The position numbers and the translations under genes were made by a program. A DNA stretch of 10,626 nt, taken from Candidatus Omnitrophota bacterium. Its GTDB lineage: Bacteria > Omnitrophota > Koll11 > Aquiviventales > Aquiviventaceae. Below are positions 1 through 8,660 of this stretch, piece by piece; the first letter of the stretch is position 1; the number at the start of each line of letters is the position of its first letter. A model generated the notes under the pieces. The model had not been told where the DNA came from and searched no databases. It saw only the letters and a list, made by a program, of their open reading frames with translations. Location: contig JACPXS010000068.1 of NCBI GenBank assembly GCA_016196415.1, positions 1 to 10,626 of the forward strand. Reading direction: 5' to 3'.

Positions 1-2175
1 GAACCTCAATCTGCCACCACCGAACAGCACCAGGAATCGAAAGAGCCTCTTCGGTTCACCCCGCTGGCTGAGCAATTTCTCGAGGCGGCGAAGGCTCGGC
101 TCGAGGAGCAGAAACGGCAAGAAGCGGAACGTGAACGCGCGGGGCAGGAAGCGGAGGCTGAGCGTGCGAGGGCGCGTGAGCGTCAAGACGCCCAACGATT
201 AGCGATTGAATTGAGCCGCCAGAAGCTCAGCCAGCAAGCGGTCAAGCAACGGGAAGCCCAGCGGCAGCTCCAACTGGCGCGGGAGCGTCAACTCAAGGCG
301 CTCTACCAAAAAGCGCTCGCCTTCTATCAGCGCGGTGCCTACCAGGAAGCGGTCCAAGTGCTGCAGCAAATGGTCTTGATCGACCCGGACCATCCGCTTG
401 CCAAGGCGGCCGACCGCCTGATCAGCCGAGTTGAGCTGAAACATTTTGAGGAGCAGCTTCGGGCCAAGACGGAGTTGCCGCCCGGCTCGCGCGGGGCGAT
501 CGTGCCGGAGCTTGAGCAATTGCTGACCCAGAAACGGATGGAGTTGGAGACGGTGTTCAAGTACGCCAAAGCCGCGATCCTCGACCGGAAGTACGACACC
601 GCCATCAGGCTGCTGACGGCCATCCTCGTTCAGAACCCCTCAGATCACGAAGCGCAGCAGCTGATTGAGCAAGCTCAAGGGGCGAAGCTCCGAGAGGACG
701 AGCACCGAATCCAGCGGCAGCAAAAACTCGACGATCAGGCCATGCTGAACGATGTCCTGAAAGCCGAGTTGCTGCCTGAAGTGCGGAGGGGGCCGTCGGC
801 AGCCTCCCAACTCCTTGCCGGAGGGGCCGATCCGGCCATGGTTGCGAGGCTTCGCGAACCGATCTCCTTTGAGTTCAACGAGGTGGCGCTCAGCGATGTC
901 CTGGAATTCATCGCCGATGCAGCCGGGGTGAGCATTATCCCGTCCCCGAAGCTTGACCTGAAGACCCGCCGTGTGTCGCTGAGAGTCAAAGAGCTGCCGC
1001 TTGAGCAGGCTATTAAGTACCTGGCGAAGACCCTCTCGCTGGGGTACCGGGTCGAGCAGGACGCGATCCTGATTGCCACGCCGGAGGAGTTTTCAAATGA
1101 GCCGCTGGAGACCCGGGTGTTCTTTCTGCACAACGGGCTGGGCCCGTTTGCCCTGAAAACCGCCGCCGTTGAGGCAAACCCCGCGTTGGCTATGCAATCG
1201 GTGACCGAACTGATCGAACGGACCATTCCGCAGCCTCCCGAGAGCAAGTTCGTCGTGGATGAGCGAACCGGAGCCCTGGTCATGACGAACACGGCCGAAA
1301 ATTTGCTCCTGTTGGAGCGGCTGCTCAGCCAGCTCGACATCACGCCGATCCAAGTCCTGATCGAGGCCAGATTTATCGAGCTGACCATCACGGATCTGGA
1401 GCAGTTTGCGCTCGAATCCGTCTTGAACGGCAACAGCTCGCTGACGAAGCAGACCGCGACCGATAACACGCGGGGCCCCGGGCATCAACTGAACAGCGGG
1501 AGCGGTTTCAAGTTTCCGACGTTGTCGCGGGAGACTGAAGGGCTGAATCTGACGCTCCAGGGGATCTTGACCGGCACGCAGTTTGAATCGGCGCTCCACC
1601 TGCTTGAAGAGTCCAGGAAAACGAAGACGCTCTCGGCGCCTCGCGTCACGACCCTGAACAACCAGACCGCGCAGATCAGCGTGGTCGAGGAATTCAACTA
1701 TCCCACGCGCTACGAGGTCTCCCGCATCCAATTTGATATTAACGGGGACGGCGACTTCGACGATGCTGGTGAGACGGAATTCGCCAACGTGCCCCAGGAC
1801 CTGCAGAAGCGGAATGTCGGCATTCTCCTCAACGTCACGCCCAGCGTTGGAAAGGACTTGAAGACCATTACGCTTGTGCTCGCACCCGAGGTGAGCGCCT
1901 TCAGCCAGTTCCGCAATCTCGGAGGCGGAGTGACGGTGCCGGAGTTCACCTCAAGCCAGTTGACGACCAGCGTGGTCATTGAAGACGGCCAAACGGTGGT
2001 CTTGGGCGGGTTGATGAAAGACACCGCGTCGAACCAGGTGACGAAGGTTCCGATCTTGGGCGATCTTCCGCTCGTTGGCGGGCTGTTCCGCCAAAAGGAG
2101 AATTCCAACACTCGCAAGAATCTCTTGATCTTTATCACGGCGCGGTTATTAGCTCCGAGGGGGCAGGCGACGTAA
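1..2175 (+). CDS. Secretin-family outer-membrane channel protein with TPR-like N-terminal region (5' partial)
   Basis: The reading frame is open from base 1 to the TAA at 2173-2175, so the gene begins left of the window; a TTG at 211 is only an internal codon. About 724 residues are visible. In order: a charged, Gln/Glu/Arg-rich helical stretch (nt ~60-300); two TPR-like helical pairs (nt ~304-420 and ~577-680, each ending in a P-x-D/S-H motif such as DPDHPLA and NPSDHEA); an STN/N0-like domain (nt ~865-1085, beginning FEFNEVALSDVLEF); an N1-like domain ending near SQLDITPIQVLIEARF; and the C-terminal secretin domain (nt ~1350-2160) with TKTLSAPRVTTLNNQTA, VVIEDGQTVVLGGLMKD and VPILGDLPLVGGLF. 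These are hallmarks of type II/III secretion or type IV pilus secretins (GspD/PilQ superfamily), which form multimeric outer-membrane gates. An insert, DINGDGDFDD (nt 1735-1764), looks like a calcium loop. The next gene is a paralog 4 nt downstream. Which secretion or pilus system it serves cannot be told. Confidence 0.9.
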   Translation, partial: EPQSATTEQHQESKEPLRFTPLAEQFLEAAKARLEEQKRQEAERERAGQEAEAERARARERQDAQRLAIELSRQKLSQQAVKQREAQRQLQLARERQLKALYQKALAFYQRGAYQEAVQVLQQMVLIDPDHPLAKAADRLISRVELKHFEEQLRAKTELPPGSRGAIVPELEQLLTQKRMELETVFKYAKAAILDRKYDTAIRLLTAILVQNPSDHEAQQLIEQAQGAKLREDEHRIQRQQKLDDQAMLNDVLKAELLPEVRRGPSAASQLLAGGADPAMVARLREPISFEFNEVALSDVLEFIADAAGVSIIPSPKLDLKTRRVSLRVKELPLEQAIKYLAKTLSLGYRVEQDAILIATPEEFSNEPLETRVFFLHNGLGPFALKTAAVEANPALAMQSVTELIERTIPQPPESKFVVDERTGALVMTNTAENLLLLERLLSQLDITPIQVLIEARFIELTITDLEQFALESVLNGNSSLTKQTATDNTRGPGHQLNSGSGFKFPTLSRETEGLNLTLQGILTGTQFESALHLLEESRKTKTLSAPRVTTLNNQTAQISVVEEFNYPTRYEVSRIQFDINGDGDFDDAGETEFANVPQDLQKRNVGILLNVTPSVGKDLKTITLVLAPEVSAFSQFRNLGGGVTVPEFTSSQLTTSVVIEDGQTVVLGGLMKDTASNQVTKVPILGDLPLVGGLFRQKENSNTRKNLLIFITARLLAPRGQAT
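1624..1670 (+). repeat. Conserved DNA block shared by the two secretin genes (copy 1)
   Basis: These 47 bases match 3170-3216 with only two mismatches (1645 G/A and 1665 G/A). They encode the KTLSAPR(V/I)TTLNNQTA motif. A second shared block, 24 identical bases, lies at 1965-1988 and 3523-3546 and encodes TSVVIEDG. Elsewhere the two genes differ much more, so this is either strong constraint or local gene conversion between tandem copies. Confidence 0.85.
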
Positions 2176-2179
2176 CCTG

Positions 2180-3760
2180 ATGACCGATGCGCGGCCCGCG
2201 AGTCAACCCTCATCGTCCCGGCAGGGTCACATGAGCTGGTGGCGAGTCGCCCTGATGATGATCGGGCTGATGGTGTGGATCTCTCACGGGACGCTCGAGG
2301 GGGCTCAGCCGACACCCGCGCAGAGCCTTCGGGCACGCTTAACCCAGCCGGTCACCGCCGATTTTCAGGAAGTGGACTTTGCCTCTGCGATGGCCTTTCT
2401 ATCGGATAGCGCGGGAATCAACATCCTGCTCTCCGAGAAGGCGAAGACGCTGGGCAAGCCCGTGACGGTGCACTTAATGGGCATGCCGCTCAACCGCGCG
2501 CTTGAGTATCTGCTTAAAGGGCAGGGGCTGTTGTACCGGCGAGACGGGGAAGCGCTTTGGGTGGCGACTCGCGATGAAATGGAAGCGGAGCCCTTGGAGA
2601 CCCGCGTGTTGTACCTGAACCAAGGTCCGGGCCTCGTGGCGGCATTTGAGCCCTTGGCTGACGTTCGCGAAAGCGTCGCGCTGCAAACCACTGCGGTGCG
2701 GGAGATGAAGACGATCAAGGATCTCCTGGAAAGCGTCATTCCCCGAGTCCGCGAGAGTTCCCTGCTGCTTGATGAGCGCAGCGGCGCCTTGATTGTGACC
2801 CATGTCCCCTATTACCTCCAGCAGGTCGAGCAGTTGGTGTCTCAGCTTGATGAGACGCCCGCGCAGGTGCTCATCGAGGCGCGCTTTCTTGAAGTCACGT
2901 TCACCGATACGATGGAATGGGGGTTTGATGGCCAGTTAACCGGCAACGCGTCGCTCACGAAGAAAATGCAGGGGGATCGGACGAAAGGCCCTGGACTGCA
3001 ACTGTCAAGCCAGGGGACGTCGCTGCTGCGCGGCACCAAGATCGATTTCACGGACTTCACCAATCCCAATCAGGCCTCCGGCAATGGGCTCAACCTGACC
3101 TTCCAGGGGATTCTGACGGGAACCCAGTACTCCGCTGTCATGCATGCGCTGGCCGAGAACAAAAAGACCAAGACGCTCTCGGCGCCTCGCATCACGACCC
3201 TGAACAACCAAACCGCCACCATCAAGATCGTCACGGAGTTTGTCTATGCGACTCGCTATGAAGCGTCGGTGGTCCGGGAAGATCTCAACGGCGACGGCGA
3301 TTTTTTGGACGTCGTCAACGGCAAGCGAGAGACGCGCTTTGTCAACGTGCCCCAGGGCTTTGTGACGAAGGATCTCGGCATCCTCCTCCACGTAACCCCA
3401 AGCGTCGGCCAGGATATGCGGACGATCACCTTGGCGATGAAACCCGAGGTCAGCGAGAAGAAAACCGACGACACCTTCGGCGGGGAAGTGAGCCTGCCAC
3501 GATTCACGACCAGGAACCTGGAGACCAGCGTGGTCATTGAAGACGGGGAGACGGTCATGCTCGGGGGGTTGATGAAGGATACGACCGCGAAGACGATCAC
3601 CAAGGTTCCGTTCTTCGGCTCGCTGCCGGTGCTCGGCAAACTCTTCCGAAAGGAAGACGAGTCATCGGAGCGCTCCAACTTGCTGATTTTCGTCACCGCC
3701 AAACTCTTGAGTCCTTCAGGCGCTCGCCTCGCTCGGCAGGAACCCGCCACCGAGTACTAA
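2180..3760 (+). CDS. Secretin-family outer-membrane channel protein (paralog of the upstream gene)
   Basis: A 526-residue secretin-superfamily protein, shorter than its neighbour because it lacks the coiled-coil and TPR region. ATG 2180 is 4 nt after the upstream stop, implying co-transcription. An in-frame ATG at 2231 gives a more ordinary signal peptide (MSWWRVALMMIGLMVW, with likely cleavage near LEGA) and has AGGG at 2223-2226, so the true start may be 2231. Then come an STN/N0-like domain (VTADFQEVDFASAMAFL onward), an N1-like region ending SQLDETPAQVLIEARFLEV, and the secretin domain with TKTLSAPRITTLNNQTA, VVIEDGETVMLGGLMKD and VPFFGSLPVLGKLFR. No lipobox Cys is seen. A DLNGDGDFLD loop (nt 3281-3310) sits at the same place as in the paralog. 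By family, it should assemble as a ring-shaped gate in the outer membrane. Two adjacent secretins may form a mixed ring or serve two machines; the sequence does not decide. Confidence 0.9.
   Translation: MTDARPASQPSSSRQGHMSWWRVALMMIGLMVWISHGTLEGAQPTPAQSLRARLTQPVTADFQEVDFASAMAFLSDSAGINILLSEKAKTLGKPVTVHLMGMPLNRALEYLLKGQGLLYRRDGEALWVATRDEMEAEPLETRVLYLNQGPGLVAAFEPLADVRESVALQTTAVREMKTIKDLLESVIPRVRESSLLLDERSGALIVTHVPYYLQQVEQLVSQLDETPAQVLIEARFLEVTFTDTMEWGFDGQLTGNASLTKKMQGDRTKGPGLQLSSQGTSLLRGTKIDFTDFTNPNQASGNGLNLTFQGILTGTQYSAVMHALAENKKTKTLSAPRITTLNNQTATIKIVTEFVYATRYEASVVREDLNGDGDFLDVVNGKRETRFVNVPQGFVTKDLGILLHVTPSVGQDMRTITLAMKPEVSEKKTDDTFGGEVSLPRFTTRNLETSVVIEDGETVMLGGLMKDTTAKTITKVPFFGSLPVLGKLFRKEDESSERSNLLIFVTAKLLSPSGARLARQEPATEY
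3170..3216 (+). repeat. Conserved DNA block shared by the two secretin genes (copy 2)
   Basis: Partner of the block at 1624-1670, with 45 of 47 bases identical and in the same direction, about 1.55 kb apart. It lies inside the secretin domain of the second paralog. Direct repeats of this length could recombine and delete or fuse the two genes. Confidence 0.85.
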
Positions 3761-3804
3761 CCACCACAAGGATCACGGCGCTGCGACATCCCCCCATCAG
3801 ACGA

Positions 3805-4797
3805 GTGAATATTGCTCAAGTGGCCAAGACGGCGGGCGTGTCAACGACGACGGTGTCCCGAGTGCTCAACGGCGTGTCCACGGTATCGGGAGAGAACGCC
3901 CGCTTGGTCCGTGACGCGATCAAACAACTGCGGTATCGCCCCAATCCGAACGCCCAGCGGCTCGCGTCGGGAACGCGTAATACCATTGGCCTGGTGATTC
4001 CTCGCTTTACGGATATGTTCCATTCGTTCTATGTCTCCGAGCTGATGAAGGGTATGGGAACCGCGATTGACCGCCTCAAGCTGAACCTGCTCCTGCATAT
4101 TACCGACGGCCGATCGTTCATCGACCTGACAGCCGTAGACGGGGTGCTGTTTGCCGACATCGACGGCAATGAAGAACAGCTCGATTCCGTGCTTGATCAA
4201 GACATCCCCTGCGTGGTGATGAACCACTATATCAAAGAGCTCCCCGTCAGCTGCGTGGCGATTGATAATACGCTTGCCGCTGAAGAAGTCGTGGGGTATC
4301 TCCACAAGCTTGGTCATCGGGAGATCGCGACCATCACCGGGCATTTGCGCACTCCGGTTGGCATCGAACGACTCGATGGGTACTTGAAGGCGATGAAAGC
4401 GCGCAGCCTCGAGGTGAAGCCCCACTTTGTTGTTCACGGGGACTACTCCGGTCGTTCAGCGCGTGAGCCCGCGCGCCAACTGCTCACCCACCCAGATCGA
4501 CCCACGGCAATCTTTGCCGCGAGCGACGAGATGGCGGTGATGACCATCGAAGTCGCGCGCGAGCTCAGATTACGGGTCCCGGAGGAGATCTCCGTGGTTG
4601 GGTTTGATGACAGCCCCATTGCGGCCTTCGCCAACGTCCCCTTGACGACCGTCCGACAGCCCTTAAGCGACGTGGGGGAACTCTCCGTGGAGATCCTCAG
4701 CAACCAGATCCTTGGAAAACCACGTCTGATCAAACGGCTGTTAGGGACGAAACTCATCGAACGACAGTCCTGTCGGCAGACGTGGTTGGAGCGGTGA
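3805..4797 (+). CDS. LacI-family transcriptional regulator
   Basis: A 330-residue, full-length LacI/GalR-type repressor. The N-terminus is the typical helix-turn-helix (residues ~3-22, IAQVAKTAGVSTTTVSRVLN), followed by the hinge (YRPNPNAQRLASG) whose Leu normally inserts into the operator minor groove. The periplasmic-binding-protein-like effector domain begins at TIGLVIP. Conserved landmarks include KLGHREIATITG, GIERLDGY, FAASDEMAVM, VVGFDDSP and LTTVRQP. The effector, usually a sugar or nucleoside, cannot be read from sequence. GTG 3805 has no clear Shine-Dalgarno. AAGGA at 3768-3772 lies 8 nt before an in-frame CTG at 3781, so the protein may be eight residues longer. It starts 44 nt after the secretin gene and ends 69 nt before the bioU-like gene, all on the same strand. 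I saw no convincing CG-centred LacI operator nearby, so its targets are unknown. Confidence 0.93.
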   Translation: MNIAQVAKTAGVSTTTVSRVLNGVSTVSGENARLVRDAIKQLRYRPNPNAQRLASGTRNTIGLVIPRFTDMFHSFYVSELMKGMGTAIDRLKLNLLLHITDGRSFIDLTAVDGVLFADIDGNEEQLDSVLDQDIPCVVMNHYIKELPVSCVAIDNTLAAEEVVGYLHKLGHREIATITGHLRTPVGIERLDGYLKAMKARSLEVKPHFVVHGDYSGRSAREPARQLLTHPDRPTAIFAASDEMAVMTIEVARELRLRVPEEISVVGFDDSPIAAFANVPLTTVRQPLSDVGELSVEILSNQILGKPRLIKRLLGTKLIERQSCRQTWLER

Positions 4798-4866
4798 GGG
4801 CGTTGTGAGCCGCCAGACGCGGTCTTGTTCTCAACCCGCTCAAGTTCGAGCACAATGGCTGAGGCG

Positions 4867-5907
4867 ATGACAGTACCAATCAGGATCGCCGTCTTAGGGG
4901 CTGGCGGGTTAGGCAAAGCGGCGGCCCGGATCATCGGGATGAAACGCGAACTGTGCCTGGCAGCGATCTGTGACAGCCGCGGCGTCATCTGCTCACCAGC
5001 GGGCCTCCACGCGGAAGCAATCAAGGGCGTCTCGGGCGACCTCGTGGACGGCTACCGACGCCATCAGGAGAGCGGCCAGGATGCCCAAGGTGGGGTGGGG
5101 ATCGCGACGGAAGTCGAAGCGCGCCACTGCGACGATCCGCTCGGTGAGATCTTGGCGATGGGCGAGCAGCTCGATGCGCTCCTCGTCGCACTCCCCAACC
5201 TTCCCAATGAGTTTATTCCCGGGGTGATTGAGCGATTTGCGCGCGCCAACGCGTCGCTTGTGTTCGTGGATGTGCTCAAGCGGACCAGGGCTGTCGAGCA
5301 GATGTTCGCGCTGGATGGCCTGGTGAAGCGCTCGCGCAGCGTCGTCTTGACCGGCTGCGGCGCGACGCCGGGGCTCTTAGCGGCGGCGGCGGTGTTAGCG
5401 GCGCAATCGTTTATTGAGGTTGAGAGAGTCGACATCTGGTGGGGAGTGGGCATTGCGAACTGGGAGACCTACAAGGCGACCATCCGAGAAGATATCGCCC
5501 ATTTGCCCGGCTACACGCTCGAGCGCGCCAAGGCCATGAGTGATGCGGAAATCGAGGCGCTGCTGGATCGGACCAACGGCCTGCTCGAGCTTCGGCACAT
5601 GGAGCATGCGGACGATCTTCTGCTTCAGCGCGTGGGGGTCGTGGACGATCGTGACCGCGTGGAGGTTGGCGGCGTCATGGATACGCGCCATCCGAAGAAA
5701 CCTGTCTCCACCACGATGACCCTCACCGGGACCACCGTTGAAGGGAAACGTTCCAGCCACCACTTCATTCTCGGGGATGAAACCACCATGGCGGCGAATG
5801 TGATCGGGCCGGCGCTGGGCTACCTCAAGCGCGGGATGTGGCTCAAAGCGCACGGGCTCTTCGGCGTGTTCGGCTCCACCGAATTCCTCCCGATGGTCGT
5901 GCGCTAG
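4867..5907 (+). CDS. bioU: BioU-type (S)-8-amino-7-oxononanoate-dependent suicide enzyme for DAPA synthesis (saccharopine dehydrogenase-like fold)
   Basis: A 346-residue Rossmann-fold oxidoreductase of the group usually labelled saccharopine dehydrogenase-like. The cyanobacterial member (Synechocystis Slr0355) was shown to be BioU, which converts KAPA to DAPA using its own active-site lysine as amino donor and so replaces BioA. Visible features: a dinucleotide-binding loop, VLGAGGLGKAAAR (residues ~9-21); VDVLKRT with K138 (codon 5278-5280), the likely sacrificial lysine, since the known Lys124 lies at a similar place; GCGATPGLL (163-171); GIANWETYKATIREDIAH (195-212); and MEHADD and DTRHPKKP further on. 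The family assignment is from recognition plus context, because bioF and bioD follow directly with no bioA. The catalytic Lys is inferred. ATG 4867 fits the family N-terminus; ATG 4855 and TTG 4825 are in-frame alternatives and none has a strong RBS. A true dehydrogenase role remains possible. Confidence 0.85.
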   Translation: MTVPIRIAVLGAGGLGKAAARIIGMKRELCLAAICDSRGVICSPAGLHAEAIKGVSGDLVDGYRRHQESGQDAQGGVGIATEVEARHCDDPLGEILAMGEQLDALLVALPNLPNEFIPGVIERFARANASLVFVDVLKRTRAVEQMFALDGLVKRSRSVVLTGCGATPGLLAAAAVLAAQSFIEVERVDIWWGVGIANWETYKATIREDIAHLPGYTLERAKAMSDAEIEALLDRTNGLLELRHMEHADDLLLQRVGVVDDRDRVEVGGVMDTRHPKKPVSTTMTLTGTTVEGKRSSHHFILGDETTMAANVIGPALGYLKRGMWLKAHGLFGVFGSTEFLPMVVR

Positions 5908-6003
5908 TTTCAACGCCGCCGGCCGATTGTCCTCCAGCCTGTTCCCATACCGTGGGCGTAAGCCCCGGGTCATTGGAGCGTCGATGCGAGCGCGCAGGCA
6001 CAG

Positions 6004-8020
<2,017 letters not shown>

Positions 8021-8038
8021 CAGGCCCCCCATCTTAGA

Positions 8039-8047
8039 GCCTCTAAC
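8039..8047 (+). repeat. Left target-site duplication of the MITE-like element
   Basis: GCCTCTAAC, repeated exactly at 8279-8287. The last C and the first G of the two copies could also extend the TIR by one pair, in which case the duplication is CCTCTAA (7 bp). Confidence 0.75.
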
Positions 8048-8278
8048 TGCTCTGTCGAAAACCAGCTCGCTGGAATGTTCATCGGCTTCAGGCAGCGGGG
8101 CCTGCCGCTGCGCCACCCGCATCCCTCCTCGCCCAGCGACTCTCGCGCTGGTGCTGCGGGCGGACATGGGGACCCCGGCTCTGCCTCGCCATCGCTCGGC
8201 ATTCGTCCCGAGCGAGGCAACGCCGAGTCGAGGGACTCCGCGTCACCCGCTACCACGCAGCGGCTTTTCGACAGAGCA
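8048..8278. mobile_element. MITE-like non-autonomous transposable element, 231 bp, with TIRs and 9-bp target duplication
   Basis: The ends are perfect inverted repeats of 14 bp (TGCTCTGTCGAAAA at 8048-8061; its complement at 8265-8278). Similarity continues imperfectly for about 12 more bases inward. Immediately outside each end is the same 9-mer, GCCTCTAAC (8039-8047 and 8279-8287), as left by transposon insertion. The inside is GC-rich with further hairpins, e.g. CGCTCGG/CCGAGCG (8193-8199/8208-8214), and has no transposase or convincing ORF. It would have to be moved in trans by a transposase with matching ends. The IS family is not assigned. It sits just behind bioD, where it breaks no gene. 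Confidence 0.8.
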
Positions 8279-8287
8279 GCCTCTAAC
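8279..8287 (+). repeat. Right target-site duplication of the MITE-like element
   Basis: GCCTCTAAC, an exact direct repeat of 8039-8047, abutting the right inverted repeat. Confidence 0.75.
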
Positions 8288-8313
8288 AAAATGCCATTTG
8301 GTTCGGAGTTCAG

Positions 8314-8359
8314 GGTTCTGGGTTTTCCGCCCCGAACCCCCAGCCCCCAACCCAGAACC
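8314..8359. repeat. 11-bp perfect inverted repeat with C-rich loop in the intergenic region
   Basis: GGTTCTGGGTT (8314-8324) is the exact complement of AACCCAGAACC (8349-8359), with a 24-nt C-rich spacer. A smaller pair, GGTTCGG (8300-8306) and CCGAACC (8332-8338), interleaves with it. A T5 run follows about 15 nt later, too far for a classic intrinsic terminator, though it may end transcription of the biotin genes weakly. It may also be a dispersed repeat. Confidence 0.55.
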
Positions 8360-8477
8360 AGAGCGCCCAGAGGTCTTTTTGATCGGTGTTCTTAATTTGG
8401 CTTCACACCGCGGAAGCACAACGGTGCGCAGCATCGCAGCAGGCGTCCGTGCCTCGTTGACGACGTCACGTGGTCCC

Positions 8478-8524
8478 GTTCGCGGGTTGGCGCGTTTGCG
8501 CGTTGAACGCGCCAACATGCGAAC
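8478..8524. repeat. Strong GC-rich hairpin (17 bp stem, one 2x2 internal loop)
   Basis: GTTCGC (8478-8483) pairs with GCGAAC (8519-8524), and GTTGGCGCGTT (8486-8496) pairs with AACGCGCCAAC (8506-8516). Between the two helices is a GG/AT internal loop, and the apical loop is 9 nt (8497-8505). No U-tract follows, so it is not a textbook terminator. It lies 31 nt upstream of the -35 box of the next gene, so it could be a regulator-binding palindrome or a REP-type repeat. The rest of 8288-8555 shows no convincing gene. Confidence 0.6.
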
Positions 8525-8555
8525 GCGCTCACGCGCAACCCTACCCGTACGTCGC

Positions 8556-8584
8556 TTGACAGGCAGAAAGGCCTGTGATAGAGT
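8556..8584 (+). promoter_or_regulatory. Sigma70-type promoter for the coiled-coil protein gene
   Basis: A perfect -35 box TTGACA (8556-8561), a 17-nt spacer and a -10 box TAGAGT (8579-8584; four of six consensus bases) precede the ATG at 8661. Transcription would begin near 8591, giving a 5' leader of about 70 nt. The spacer holds a small palindrome (AGGCAGAAAGGCCT). Confidence 0.65.
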
Positions 8585-8646
8585 CAGCTGAGTTTTTTGA
8601 GCGGCGTCCTCGTTCGTGTGCTGGGGATCATGTGTGATGGGGAGTG

Positions 8647-8652
8647 AGGAGG
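8647..8652 (+). promoter_or_regulatory. Ribosome binding site AGGAGG that fixes the start at 8661
   Basis: A perfect AGGAGG lies 8 nt before ATG 8661. The earlier in-frame starts (GTG 8616, ATG 8637) lack a comparable signal. Confidence 0.8.
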
Positions 8653-8660
8653 GTGACTGG

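Noticed and set aside
211..213. TTG at 211 as the start of the first secretin gene
   Set aside because: The same frame is open to base 1 with continuous helical, charged sequence, there is no RBS before 211, and no signal peptide follows.
4798..4866. BirA- or LacI-type operator before the bioU-like gene
   Set aside because: No TTGTAAAC-type BirA palindrome, BioR box or CG-centred LacI palindrome is present; only a weak GTTG/CAAC pair was seen.
8039..8287. Integron attC-like site suggested by the AAC-ending 9-mers
   Set aside because: The 9-mers are direct, not inverted, there is no GTTRRRY partner, and inverted repeats abut them as in a transposon insertion.
8314..8380. Intrinsic terminator for the biotin genes
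   Set aside because: There is a stem and a later T5 run, but about 15 nt separate them and the loop is 24 nt, so it does not fit the usual form.
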